From NCBI GenBank assembly GCA_020073215.1, contig JAIQFO010000005.1, positions 104,638-168,637 of the forward strand: a stretch of 64,000 bases of DNA, given 5' to 3'. Of this stretch, positions 34,192-42,933 are shown piece after piece; positions within the stretch are counted from its first letter, which is position 1; each line of letters begins with the position of its first letter. Under the pieces are notes generated by a model. That model did no database searches. It was not told where the DNA came from and saw only the letters and a list, made by a program, of their open reading frames with translations. Origin of the DNA: Terriglobia bacterium. GTDB taxonomy: Bacteria; Acidobacteriota; Terriglobia; Terriglobales; Acidobacteriaceae. The translations under genes were made by a program, and so were the position numbers.

Positions 34192-35256
34192 ATGTCCGCC
34201 CCAGACTCTCTCTTTGTTCGCGCCGCCAGGGCTCAGCCCACCGAACGCACTCCGGTTTGGTTTATGCGCCAGGCAGGGCGCTACATGCCGGAATACCGCG
34301 CCGTCCGCAAGGAATATTCCCTGATCGAGATCTGCAAGCGGCCGGAGATCGCGGCCCGGGTCACGATTGAAGCGGCGGAGATCCTCCAAGTCGATGCGGC
34401 GATCATCTTCGCCGACCTTCTTCTTCCCCTCGAAGTCATGGGCCTGCCTTTTCACTTCTCGGCCGGCGAAGGGCCGAAGATCGAGCGGCCGGTGCGCACT
34501 CCCGAAGACGTTGCTAACCTTCGCACCGATCACGCCGCCGACCTCGGCTATGTTTCTGAGGCCGTGAAGCTGGTGTGCAGGCACTTTGGCGATAAACTCC
34601 CGGTCATCGGCTTCTGCGGAGCGCCGTTTACGCTCGCCAGCTACATGATCGAGGGCGGAGGCTCGCGCCACTATCTTTTCACCAAAAAGATGATGTACTC
34701 CGCGCCCGCCGCGTGGAACGAACTGATGAGGAAGCTGGTCGCGGTGACGGCCGAGTATTCCGCCGAGCAGGTGCGCGCCGGGGCCGACACCATCCAGATT
34801 TTTGACAGTTGGGTGGGCTGCCTGGGCGTCGAAGATTATCGCCGCTATGTTCTGCCGCACGTGAAGGACATGGTGAAACGCCTGCAAAAGTCCAGCGTGC
34901 CCGTCATCTATTTTGGGACCGACAGTTCGACGCTTCTGCCCTCGATGCAGGAAAGCGGCGCCGATGTGATCGGCCTCGACTGGCGCATTCCGCTCGACAC
35001 CGGATGGCAGAGCCTCGGTTTCAAAGGTGCAGTGCAGGGCAATCTCGATCCCGTGCTGCTCTTCGCCGACTGGAAGGCACTCAAATCGCGGGCCGAGGAC
35101 ATTCTGCGCCAGGCCGCAGGGCGAGCTGGCCACATCTTCAATCTCGGCCACGGCATCCTTCCTGAAACTCCGGTGGAGAACGTGAAAGCGCTCTGCGATT
35201 ACATCCGCGAGCACTCGGCAGAGTTCAAAATAGAACCCAAGGCGAAGCGCGGTTAA
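34192..35256 (+). CDS. hemE: Uroporphyrinogen decarboxylase
   Basis: The N-terminal FMRQAGRYMPEYR (24-36) is the hallmark of HemE, followed by FADLLLPLE and FCGAPFTLASYM. The enzyme removes four carboxylates from uroporphyrinogen III to give coproporphyrinogen III. The 354-residue length is normal. It starts the heme run hemE-hemH-hemG, although a repeat element lies between it and hemH and could carry a processing or termination signal. It is cytoplasmic. Confidence 0.96.
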   Translation: MSAPDSLFVRAARAQPTERTPVWFMRQAGRYMPEYRAVRKEYSLIEICKRPEIAARVTIEAAEILQVDAAIIFADLLLPLEVMGLPFHFSAGEGPKIERPVRTPEDVANLRTDHAADLGYVSEAVKLVCRHFGDKLPVIGFCGAPFTLASYMIEGGGSRHYLFTKKMMYSAPAAWNELMRKLVAVTAEYSAEQVRAGADTIQIFDSWVGCLGVEDYRRYVLPHVKDMVKRLQKSSVPVIYFGTDSSTLLPSMQESGADVIGLDWRIPLDTGWQSLGFKGAVQGNLDPVLLFADWKALKSRAEDILRQAAGRAGHIFNLGHGILPETPVENVKALCDYIREHSAEFKIEPKAKRG

Positions 35257-35335
35257 GGTTCGTATCAGGGCATCGCTTTAGCGATGCCGCAAGTGCGCTA
35301 ACATCGACGCGCCTTCAGGCGCTGAGGGGAGTTCA
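35257..35335. repeat. Dispersed double-hairpin repeat, copy 1
   Basis: The stretch contains GGCATCGC, TTTA, GCGATGCC (35269-35288) and a second small hairpin GCGCC, TTCA, GGCGC (35309-35322), introduced by GTATCAGGG. Copies occur at 43697, 55328 and 61736. It lies between hemE and hemH. Confidence 0.8.
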
Positions 35336-35338
35336 CAA

Positions 35339-36310
35339 ATGACGGCCTGCCCGCTGGGCCAAGCCGGCCAGTGCTATTGCGCCAAGCAGGTGAATTCGTT
35401 TGCCACAGCGGGACCGTCCCAGAAAACCGCCGTGCTGCTACTCGCCCACGGCAGCCCTGAGAACCCCAGCCAGGTTCCCGAGTTTTTAAGTTATGTCACC
35501 GTCGGACGTCCCTTGCCGCCAACAGTGGTAGAAGAAGTTCGTCATCGATATTCCCTCATAGGTTTTTCGCCGCTCCCCTGCTGGACTCTTTTGCAGGCTG
35601 ATCAACTCGCGCAGTCGTCGCAGATGCCGGTCTTCGTCGGCATGCGAAACTGGAAACCCTTCATCGCCGGCGCGGTGAAAGCAATTGCGAGCAATCGCTA
35701 CGAGCGCGTCATCGCCATCTGTCTCGCTCCCCAGAATTCGCGCACCAGCGTTGGCCTCTACCGCAGCGCTGTGGTAGGTGACGGCAATCTTCCTTTTAAG
35801 ATGGATTTCGTCGAGGAATGGCACGATCAGCCGCTGCTCGCCAAAGCCTTCGCCGAAAAACTGCGCTCTGGTTGGGAGAAGGCCTGCGCCGAAAGCGGAG
35901 CGAAGCTGCCCGTGATATTTACCGCACACAGCGTTCCCGAACGCACAATCACCGAAGGCGATCCCTACGAGCGGCAAGCCAAGGAAACCGCCCAGTTGGT
36001 AGCGAAAGAAGCCGGCCTCGGAGGTGACGACTGGACCTTCGCCTTCCAGAGCCAAGGCATGTCGGGCGGCGTGTGGATCGGTCCAACCGTGGAGGACACG
36101 ATCAGGAACTTAAAAGCAAAGGGTCATCGCGGCGTCTTCCTCGATCCCATCGGATTTCTGTGCGATCACGTCGAGGTGCTCTACGATATCGACATAGCCT
36201 TCAAACAGTTCGCGGAAAAAGAAGGCATCCGCCTGTGGCGAGCCGAGTCGCTGAACGGGTCAAAGCTTTTGACCGAGGCCGTTACGGAAGTAGTCCGCAA
36301 TCGTAAGTGA
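35339..36310 (+). CDS. hemH: Ferrochelatase (iron into porphyrin)
   Basis: The protein has TAHSVPERT with catalytic His197 and DPIGFLCDHVEVLYD with Glu279, both conserved in ferrochelatases. It inserts Fe2+ into protoporphyrin IX, or into coproporphyrin III if the organism uses that route. Length is 323 residues. The N-terminus ACPLGQAGQCYCAK adds three cysteines (4, 12, 14) before the conserved core, an unusual extension that might bind a metal or cluster. The next gene is the oxidase that makes the substrate. Confidence 0.94.
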   Translation: MTACPLGQAGQCYCAKQVNSFATAGPSQKTAVLLLAHGSPENPSQVPEFLSYVTVGRPLPPTVVEEVRHRYSLIGFSPLPCWTLLQADQLAQSSQMPVFVGMRNWKPFIAGAVKAIASNRYERVIAICLAPQNSRTSVGLYRSAVVGDGNLPFKMDFVEEWHDQPLLAKAFAEKLRSGWEKACAESGAKLPVIFTAHSVPERTITEGDPYERQAKETAQLVAKEAGLGGDDWTFAFQSQGMSGGVWIGPTVEDTIRNLKAKGHRGVFLDPIGFLCDHVEVLYDIDIAFKQFAEKEGIRLWRAESLNGSKLLTEAVTEVVRNRK

Positions 36311-36314
36311 CGCA

Positions 36315-36400
36315 GTGAGAGACGCAGCTTGCTTGCAGCGTCTCCCGCCGTATCATCATTCGCCAGGCGGAGACGCGTGCAAGCCGCGTCTCTACAACGG
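36315..36400. repeat. Short inverted repeats (GAGACGC type) between hemH and hemG
   Basis: GAGACGCAGCTTGCTTGCAG continuing to CGTCTC, and GGAGACGCGTGCAAGCCGCG continuing to TCTC, are two palindromic units of the same kind. Related units built on GAGACGGGGCTTGCCCCG occur at about 45021 and 61622. Confidence 0.6.
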
Positions 36401-36444
36401 AGCACAACACAAGCTAAGAGCCAAAGAGCTAATAGCTGCAATCC

Positions 36445-37857
36445 ATGAAGCGCGTAGCCATCATCGGCGGCGGGATTTCCGGCCTCTCGGCCGCATACAC
36501 CATTGAAGAAAAACGCCGGTCCGGCGCGCCCGTCGAATACCTTTTGTTCGAGTCGAGTCCGCGCCTGGGTGGTGTGCTCGTCACCGACCGCGTCGACGGC
36601 TGCCTGGTCGAAGCTGGACCCGATTCGTTTCTCACCGAGAAGCCCTGGGCTGCCGATCTCTGCGGCAAGATTGGGTTGGGCGATCAACTCATCGGCTCGA
36701 ACGACTTCGAGCGCAAGACCTACATCGTAGCCAGGGGCAAACTGGTGGTGATGCCCGATGGGCTCATGTTCATGGTGCCGACCAAGATCATGCCCACCGT
36801 ATTTTCGCCGCTTTTTTCCTGGCGTACGAAAATGCGCATGGCTGCCGAGTGGTTCCATCCGCCGCGCAAAGCTTCCGCGGATGAAACCGTTGCCGAGATG
36901 GTAGAACGCCACTACGGCGCCGAGATGGTCGATCTGCTTGCCGATCCGCTGCTCTCCGGTGTTTACGGTGGCGAAGCTTCGCAGTTGAGCGTGCGCGCCG
37001 TGTTGGCGCGCTTTGCTGACATGGAAGCGAAATACGGCAGTCTGGGCCGCGCCATGCTCGCCGCCCGTAAGAAAATGGGCGCGGCGGCGAACGCCCCAGC
37101 GTGGCCGCTGTTCACTTCCCTCAAAGACGGCATGCAGCAGATGGTCGACGCCCTAGTCGCGCGTCTGGATGCAAATGCGCTGAAGACATCTTCGCCCGCG
37201 CAGTCGGTGATTCCACAGGAGAACGGATGGACGGTTTCGGCCGGGTACCAGAGCGACCACTTCGACGCCGTGATCATCGCGACCCCAACCCATGCCGCTT
37301 CGGCCGTGTTGCAAGAAGCAAATGAGGATCTGTCCCGCAATCTAGCCGAAATCAAGTACAGCTCTTCCGTGACGGTCACGCTCGGTTACGACGAAAACGT
37401 GCGGCGCTCGCTTCCGCCGGGATTTGGATTTCTGATACCGCGCAGTGCAGGCCACCGGATGCTCGCGGCTACTTTCGTGCACAACAAGTTTCCTCATCGC
37501 GCGCCGGAAAATCGCGCCATCGTCCGTTGTTTTCTCGGCGGCGCGCGCGACGAGCAGATCCTCGAATCGAGCGAAGAAGAAATCCTCGCAATCGTTCGCC
37601 GCGAACTGCGGCAAATTATCGCCCTCGATACCGAACCTCTGTTTGCGCGCGTCTACAAATGGAAGTCCGCCATGGCGCAGTATTCCGTCGGCCACCTCGA
37701 ACGCTTGCAGCGGATCGAATCACTCCGCCAGAAACTTCCCGGCCTGGCCCTGGCCGGCAACGGTTACAACGGCATCGGGGTTCCCGACTGCGTTCGCTCC
37801 GGCGCGGAAGCGGCAACCAAAATCCTTGCCGAAATGGGGATGTGGTCGGCTGCGTAG
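36445..37857 (+). CDS. hemG: Oxygen-dependent protoporphyrinogen/coproporphyrinogen oxidase
   Basis: The FAD-binding IIGGGISGLSAA lies at 6-17, followed by SSPRLGGVL and an EAGPDSFL motif typical of the HemY/CgoX family (often named HemG in annotation). It oxidises protoporphyrinogen IX, or coproporphyrinogen III, using O2 with FAD. The C-terminus has LAGNGYNGIGVPDCVRSG, the second conserved FAD contact. The 470-residue length is normal. Its position after hemE and hemH fits the final heme steps. The exact substrate cannot be settled from sequence reading. Confidence 0.93.
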   Translation: MKRVAIIGGGISGLSAAYTIEEKRRSGAPVEYLLFESSPRLGGVLVTDRVDGCLVEAGPDSFLTEKPWAADLCGKIGLGDQLIGSNDFERKTYIVARGKLVVMPDGLMFMVPTKIMPTVFSPLFSWRTKMRMAAEWFHPPRKASADETVAEMVERHYGAEMVDLLADPLLSGVYGGEASQLSVRAVLARFADMEAKYGSLGRAMLAARKKMGAAANAPAWPLFTSLKDGMQQMVDALVARLDANALKTSSPAQSVIPQENGWTVSAGYQSDHFDAVIIATPTHAASAVLQEANEDLSRNLAEIKYSSSVTVTLGYDENVRRSLPPGFGFLIPRSAGHRMLAATFVHNKFPHRAPENRAIVRCFLGGARDEQILESSEEEILAIVRRELRQIIALDTEPLFARVYKWKSAMAQYSVGHLERLQRIESLRQKLPGLALAGNGYNGIGVPDCVRSGAEAATKILAEMGMWSAA

Positions 37858-37923
37858 CTCGCAGCGCCTTCGCCGCGTTCTGATATTCTGAATTTTTCCG
37901 GCTTCTACTTTCATCTCATAAAA

Positions 37924-38874
37924 ATGAACGCCTCCGCGAGCCCGTGGAAGATCATCGTTGCCTTCGGACTGGTCTATGTCTTCTGGGGCTCGACCTATCT
38001 CGGCATCGGCATCGCGGTAGAACAGATTCCTCCGGCCGTCATGTGTGGCGTGCGCTTTTCGACCGCGGGCCTGGTTATGCTCGCCTACTGTGCGCTGACT
38101 GGACGGCGCATTCGTTTTTCGGTACGGCAGCTGGGCCATTTTGCGGCTGTCGGCATTCTGCTGCTCATGGGCGGCAATCTCACGCTCGCCTACGCAGAAC
38201 GGATCGTCCCCACCGGCCTCGCGGCGTTGCTGATTGCGGTTACCCCGCTCTGGTTTCTGGTGCTCGACAGCCTGCTTCTCGGCGACCATCACATCTCGCG
38301 CCGCGGCAAGATCGGACTTGCGATCGGGATCGCCGGGGTAGTTGTGCTCATCTGGCCTGATCTTCAGCACTCCAACGCCTTCGGACATCGTGAGCTTTGG
38401 TGGTCTCTGGCGTTGCAACTTGGATCGTTCAGTTGGGCGTTCGGGTCAGTGCTTTCGAAAAGGTGGCAGACTGCGGCCACCGATCCCTTCGGCGCCATCG
38501 CGTGGCAGATGTTCTTCGCCGGGCTCGCGAATTTGCTTTTCGCCCTGCTCGTCGAGAGGCCTTCCCACGTCGCGTGGACCTTCCGCGGAGTGGCCGCTAT
38601 TCTGTATCTGGTCGTGTGCGGTTCTCTGATCGGCTACACGGCCTACATCTGGTTGTTGCAACACGTTCCGACCTCGAAAGTTTCTACTTACGCCTATGTC
38701 AACCCCGTGGTGGCGGTGTTTCTCGGATGGCTGGTGCTGCATGAGCGCATCGACCGCTACATTCTGATGGGGAGCGCGATCATCGTGGCCTCGGTGGTGC
38801 TGGTGACGAGCGCGAAGATCTCGAGTCGCGCCGCGGCGGAAGAGTTGCCTGCGGTTGAGGCTGTGGGAGACTGA
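37924..38874 (+). CDS. EamA/DMT family transporter
   Basis: The 316-residue protein has about ten hydrophobic helices in two similar halves, with FWGSTYLGIG near residue 20 and ANPVVAV-like YVNPVVAVFLGWL in the second half. These are EamA repeat hallmarks. Relatives export amino acids or other small metabolites across the inner membrane. The following gene encodes an Lrp-type regulator on the same strand 78 bases later, which hints at amino acid export; the substrate is inferred only. Confidence 0.9.
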   Translation: MNASASPWKIIVAFGLVYVFWGSTYLGIGIAVEQIPPAVMCGVRFSTAGLVMLAYCALTGRRIRFSVRQLGHFAAVGILLLMGGNLTLAYAERIVPTGLAALLIAVTPLWFLVLDSLLLGDHHISRRGKIGLAIGIAGVVVLIWPDLQHSNAFGHRELWWSLALQLGSFSWAFGSVLSKRWQTAATDPFGAIAWQMFFAGLANLLFALLVERPSHVAWTFRGVAAILYLVVCGSLIGYTAYIWLLQHVPTSKVSTYAYVNPVVAVFLGWLVLHERIDRYILMGSAIIVASVVLVTSAKISSRAAAEELPAVEAVGD

Positions 38875-38952
38875 CATCTCAGTTCTCGGTTCCCCGATCC
38901 CAATTCTTCGGTGTGACGCATGCACTAGACCGGCGTCGAACGTCATAGAACA

Positions 38953-39501
38953 ATGAAGAATCTGAACATGGGAGAGCCTATGAGCCGCACGAATGCTCAC
39001 TTGTTGGACCAGATTGGTTGGAACATCCTCTACGAATTGCAACAGAACGCGCGCATTCCCTTTGCGGAGTTGGGCCGGAGGGTGGGAATGTCCACGCCTG
39101 CGGTCGCGGAGCGCGTTCACCACATGGTGGACGCACAGATCATTCGCGGATACCGCACCGAGGTCGATCCGATCGCGTGCGGCTACAACGTGCTTGCCTT
39201 TGTCCGCGTGAATGTCGCGGGCGACAAGCTGCAGCACTTTGTCGAGTTGGCGAAGTCACGTCCGGAGGTGCTGGAGTGTCATCGTGTGACCGGCTCCGAG
39301 TCGTTCATCCTCAAGATGGCAGTGACCGATATGAACCACCTGGAGACCGCCCTCGACTCGCTGATGCCCTACGTGGCGACCACCACCTCCATGATCCTGT
39401 CCTCGGCCATCACGTGGGGTCCGGTAAAGCCGCGTGAGAAGCGGCCGGAAGAGCCTTTGCGCCGCAGAGGGAACTCCGGGCCCACCAAGAGGCCTCGCTG
39501 A
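38953..39501 (+). CDS. Lrp/AsnC family transcriptional regulator
   Basis: An N-terminal winged helix (about 15-65) contains LDQIGWNILYELQQNARIPF and GMSTPAVAERVH, the AsnC-type DNA-binding pattern. The RAM ligand-binding domain spans about 75-155 with VTGSESFILKM. The C-terminal 25 residues are basic and disordered. The start may be the ATG at 38968 (MGEP) or 38980 (MSRT). Such proteins sense amino acids. It probably controls the upstream EamA exporter or the downstream aminotransferase-type gene. Confidence 0.93.
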   Translation: MKNLNMGEPMSRTNAHLLDQIGWNILYELQQNARIPFAELGRRVGMSTPAVAERVHHMVDAQIIRGYRTEVDPIACGYNVLAFVRVNVAGDKLQHFVELAKSRPEVLECHRVTGSESFILKMAVTDMNHLETALDSLMPYVATTTSMILSSAITWGPVKPREKRPEEPLRRRGNSGPTKRPR

Positions 39502-39621
39502 AGAACGTTAACTCTCTCCCGTCTATTTCCGCTATTTCGCCATGCCGATGGCGTTGAATTCCTTTTACTTTGGATGTACTTCGACCTGCTCCCAGCCCTA
39601 GCATTCCCTCAGGCGGAGCGC

Positions 39622-40830
39622 ATGGACAACCATCTCATCTATCTCGACAATGCCGCGACGGTCTGGCCCAAGCCAGAACACGTTTATGAATTCATGCTGA
39701 AGTTCTATCGCGAGACCGGCGTGAATCCGGGACGGAGCGGCTTCGATCTAGCGATCGAAGCTGGGTCGCTGCTCGACCGGCTTCGCAAACGGCTGACAAA
39801 GTTCTTCGGCGGCGATCTGGACTGCCCTGAGCGACTGTGCTTCGGATACAACGCCACCGACGCCCTCAATCTGATCATCTTCGGATTGCTCGCGGAGGGC
39901 GACCACGTTGTCACCACCAACCTCGAACACAATTCGGTGATCCGCCCCATCAATCATCTCGTGCGTGATGGCGGGGTGACGTCAACCTACGTCCCTTTCA
40001 ACAGTCAGGGATTTGTGGAACCGGACGAGATCAGAAAGGCGATCCGCCCAAATACCAAGCTCGTGATCGTGAACCATGGGTCCAACGTACTCGGCACGGT
40101 GCAACCGATCGGCGAAATCGGCAACATCTGCCGCGAGAACAACGTCACCTTTGCCATCGACACGGCCCAGACCGCCGGCATAATCCCGATCGACATGCAG
40201 GCGATGAACATCGATGTCCTCGCCTTTACCGGTCACAAGGCGCTCATGGGCACGACCGGAATCGGTGGAATGTGCGTCCGCAAGCATGTCGAGCTTCGGC
40301 AGACGCGTGCAGGAGGCACGGGGGTGCGCTCGGCGTATCCGTACCAACTCGAGGAGTATCCCTGGCGGATGGAGTTCGGGACGCCCAACATGGTCGGCAT
40401 TGCCGCGCTCTGGGCAGGACAGGATTGGCTCGACGAGAACGGTGTGGAGAACACCCACGCCCGCGAGATGAAGCTCGCACAGCGCCTCGTCGACGGGTTG
40501 CGGCCCATCGATGGCGTGAAGCTTTATTGCTGCGGCAGTCTGAAGAACCATCTCTCTACTGTCAGTATGAACATCGAAGGACTCGATCCGGGCAACGTGG
40601 GGATCATGCTGGATGTAGACCACAACGTGGCAACCCGTACCGGCTTGCATTGTGCTCCGCTCGTGCACCAGCAGCTCGATACCATCGCGCTCCACGGAAG
40701 TGTGCGGTTCTCGATCGGTGCCTTCAACACGGAGGCGGACATCGATGCGGCGATCGAGGGCGTACGTCAGATTGCGCGCTGGAGCAGGGAGCGGGCGAAG
40801 AGGTCGGACGTCATTCCGGTCCACGCATAG
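39622..40830 (+). CDS. Class V aminotransferase, cysteine desulfurase-like
   Basis: I place the start at the ATG at 39622, which follows GGCGGAG and begins MDNHLIYLDNAATVWPKP, the family's usual opening. The longer frame from 39574 lacks support. FTGHKALMGTTGIGG holds the PLP lysine, and RTGLHCAPLVHQ has a Cys at the desulfurase position. Such enzymes release sulfur from cysteine or act on related amino acids. No isc or suf genes are adjacent, so a role in Fe-S assembly is not supported. About 402 residues. Confidence 0.9.
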   Translation: MDNHLIYLDNAATVWPKPEHVYEFMLKFYRETGVNPGRSGFDLAIEAGSLLDRLRKRLTKFFGGDLDCPERLCFGYNATDALNLIIFGLLAEGDHVVTTNLEHNSVIRPINHLVRDGGVTSTYVPFNSQGFVEPDEIRKAIRPNTKLVIVNHGSNVLGTVQPIGEIGNICRENNVTFAIDTAQTAGIIPIDMQAMNIDVLAFTGHKALMGTTGIGGMCVRKHVELRQTRAGGTGVRSAYPYQLEEYPWRMEFGTPNMVGIAALWAGQDWLDENGVENTHAREMKLAQRLVDGLRPIDGVKLYCCGSLKNHLSTVSMNIEGLDPGNVGIMLDVDHNVATRTGLHCAPLVHQQLDTIALHGSVRFSIGAFNTEADIDAAIEGVRQIARWSRERAKRSDVIPVHA

Positions 40831-40924
40831 CAGTCCGTGGTCGAACGGCTGAAAATACCTGGATGATGAAGACAATGCCTTCCAGCAAGGGATTCAGGGT
40901 GAGACAGGCGGCAAGGCCGCCCGG

Positions 40925-41593
40925 CTACTCCTCCGGTTCTTCGGCGTCGTTGACCACATCGACGACGCGGCTTCGGATGTTGAACACCAACTTCTGATCG
41001 TCGTCGGGTTGGAAGGTGACTCGCATGGGGGTGCGCTCCCAGACTGGGGGCGGGCATTCGGAGTCGGGATCATCTGCTCCGGCGGGTTCGCCTGCATCTT
41101 TTTTCAGGATCGGCTTGCGGCGCCCCACCTGGGCGACCACCGCGTACAGCTTCTTGCCGTCTTCGGAGACTCCGCAGTAAGCAATGTAGTCGCGATACCA
41201 ACTGGCGGTGGAATAGAAAGGATCGAACTCGGGCAGGTTGAGTTGCGAGACTCGTCCGGTGAGGCGATCGACCAGCAGCCAGCCTCCGCGTTGCCACTGC
41301 CAGCGCGGGGCGTTGGCGGTTTCCGTGGGCAGAGCATCGTTTACGCGAAAGACGCGGCGAACTACGAACAAGCGGTCGGTCAACTCATGCGGAGTTCCGG
41401 TGGTGTATTCCTTGAGCCTGGTGTCGACAAGCAACGCACGCACTTTCAGGTCGAACAGTTTCTGTCCGGTGGCGTTGGGCCACTTGGCGGAAATCCATCT
41501 TCCAAAAGCGATGACATGCGGTTTGGGGACAGCCGCGCATTCGGTCAGAACCAGGCAGAGCATGAGGAACGTGAGTGACAGTTTTCGCAGCAT
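40925..41593 (-). CDS. Exported hypothetical protein (222 aa)
   Basis: From the ATG at 41593 the product starts with a signal sequence (MLRKLSLTFLMLCLVLTECA). An upstream in-frame extension to 41722 is encoded by a dispersed repeat, so I reject it. The body has alternating beta-like segments with several Trp and Tyr, resembling a propeller or sandwich fragment, and an acidic tail (VVNDAEEPEE). No family recognised. It is convergent with the aminotransferase gene. Probably periplasmic. Confidence 0.7.
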   Translation of the reverse strand: MLRKLSLTFLMLCLVLTECAAVPKPHVIAFGRWISAKWPNATGQKLFDLKVRALLVDTRLKEYTTGTPHELTDRLFVVRRVFRVNDALPTETANAPRWQWQRGGWLLVDRLTGRVSQLNLPEFDPFYSTASWYRDYIAYCGVSEDGKKLYAVVAQVGRRKPILKKDAGEPAGADDPDSECPPPVWERTPMRVTFQPDDDQKLVFNIRSRVVDVVNDAEEPEE

Positions 41594-41683
41594 AGGAGAA
41601 GCCTGGCACGGGTGCGGAACCCGGGGCAATGACGGCTGAACAGCAAAAATGTTCGGTTTTTCTGGCGAGGACGGACGGGCGAG

Positions 41684-41736
41684 AGCCTGCCCTGAGCCTG
41701 TCGAAGGGTCGCCCGTTCCCACACGTTTGTCGCCAC
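41684..41736. repeat. Dispersed repeat with CCTGAGCCTGTCGAAGGG
   Basis: GGGCGAGAGCCTGCCCTGAG and CCTGTCGAAGGGTCGCCCG form the stem and core of a repeat of a type widespread in bacterial intergenic regions. It creates the spurious N-terminal extension of the neighbouring minus-strand gene. Confidence 0.6.
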
Positions 41737-41818
41737 TCGCCGGGGCGCTGCTGTCCTACGCGGTTCGTGGTATTGAAAATAGTTTTCAGATACCATTGCG
41801 TAATGAGCAGGTGAAGCA

Positions 41819-42865
41819 ATGAGTGTTCCACCGCGACAGCGCCAGACAACGTTTTCTCCGCCATCGGATTCCTATGCGAATATGGGCGATCTGGTGGCAG
41901 TCCGCCGGAAGCAGTCGGTTCTGGTGGTGGAAGACAATGTGGTGAATGCGGCGCTGCTGAGGGAGTTGCTGGCAAGCCACGGCTATCCGGCAGTTGCAGT
42001 ACACAACGCGGCGGAGGCGGAGGCGGAAATTCGTCGCGAAGCTCCGGACCTGATCCTGCTCGACGTGGTCATGCCCGGCAAGACCGGCTACGAGTTGTGC
42101 CGCGAACTCAAAGCGGATTCCAGGACGCGGCTGATCCCGATCGTGATGATTACGGGATTGAGCGCTCAAGAAGACCGCGTCAAGGGCATTGAAGCGGGCG
42201 CCGATGATTTTCTGACCAAGCCGATCAGTTCCGAAGAATTGTTCGCGCGTGTGCATTCGTTGCTGAAGTTGAAGGAGTTCACCGACGAACTGGAAACCGC
42301 CGATTCTGTGCTGTGCACGCTGGGGTTGAGCGTGGAGGCGCGCGATCCGTACACTGAAGGCCACTGTGAGCGGTTGGCGCGCTATGCCGTCGATCTGGGG
42401 CATTTCTTGCATCTGGACGAGGAATCGATTGTCGCCCTGGAGCGTGGCGGTTACCTGCACGACCTGGGAAAGATCAAGGTGCCGGATGACATCCTGAAGA
42501 AGGGGAGCGATCTGACGCCGGCGGAGTGGGAGATCATGAAGCAGCATCCCATCACGGGCGAGGTAATTTGCCGTCCGTTGAAGTCGTTGCGCCTGGTGCT
42601 GCCAATCATCCGGCATCATCACGAGCACTCGGATGGCAGCGGCTATCCGGATGGGCTTCGTTCGGGCGAGATCCCGCTGCTGCCGCGCATTCTCCAGGTG
42701 GTGGATATTTACGATGCCTTGATCACGAGGCGTCCGTATAAGCCGGCGCTCAGCCACGAGCAGGCCATGGCCACCATGCGCACCGAGGCGAACAGCGGGC
42801 TTTGGGATAAGGACTTGGTCGCGGAGTTCTTCCGCATGCTCGACCAGCAGCGGCAGGTGGCGTGA
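41819..42865 (+). CDS. HD-GYP response regulator (c-di-GMP phosphodiesterase, RpfG-like)
   Basis: A receiver domain covers about 32-150, with Asp82 as phosphoacceptor and Lys134 conserved. An HD-GYP domain follows, with HDLGK (214-218), HHH at 266-268 and GYPDG (275-279). This class hydrolyses c-di-GMP to GMP on signal. All metal-binding positions look intact. No sensor kinase is adjacent, so the partner is unknown. It opposes the GGDEF enzyme at 14679 in function. 348 residues, cytoplasmic. Confidence 0.94.
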   Translation: MSVPPRQRQTTFSPPSDSYANMGDLVAVRRKQSVLVVEDNVVNAALLRELLASHGYPAVAVHNAAEAEAEIRREAPDLILLDVVMPGKTGYELCRELKADSRTRLIPIVMITGLSAQEDRVKGIEAGADDFLTKPISSEELFARVHSLLKLKEFTDELETADSVLCTLGLSVEARDPYTEGHCERLARYAVDLGHFLHLDEESIVALERGGYLHDLGKIKVPDDILKKGSDLTPAEWEIMKQHPITGEVICRPLKSLRLVLPIIRHHHEHSDGSGYPDGLRSGEIPLLPRILQVVDIYDALITRRPYKPALSHEQAMATMRTEANSGLWDKDLVAEFFRMLDQQRQVA

Positions 42866-42933
42866 ATTATTGAATGACTGACTCGGTGCCTGGATCGTTC
42901 AATGATGCAATGTCTCAATGATTCACTGACTCA
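42866..42933. repeat. Short imperfect direct repeats (TCAATGATTCACTGACTCAATG type)
   Basis: The 68 bases between the two genes consist of variants of an ATTGAATGACTGACTC / TCAATGATGCAATG unit. It is low-complexity and probably expands and contracts. Confidence 0.5.

Noticed and set aside
34093..35214. 373-codon minus-strand frame
   Set aside because: It is antisense to hemE; composition is His/Arg/Asp-rich as expected for a GC-rich shadow.
41594..41722. N-terminal extension of the exported hypothetical protein
   Set aside because: It is encoded by a dispersed repeat, and the internal start gives a proper signal peptide.
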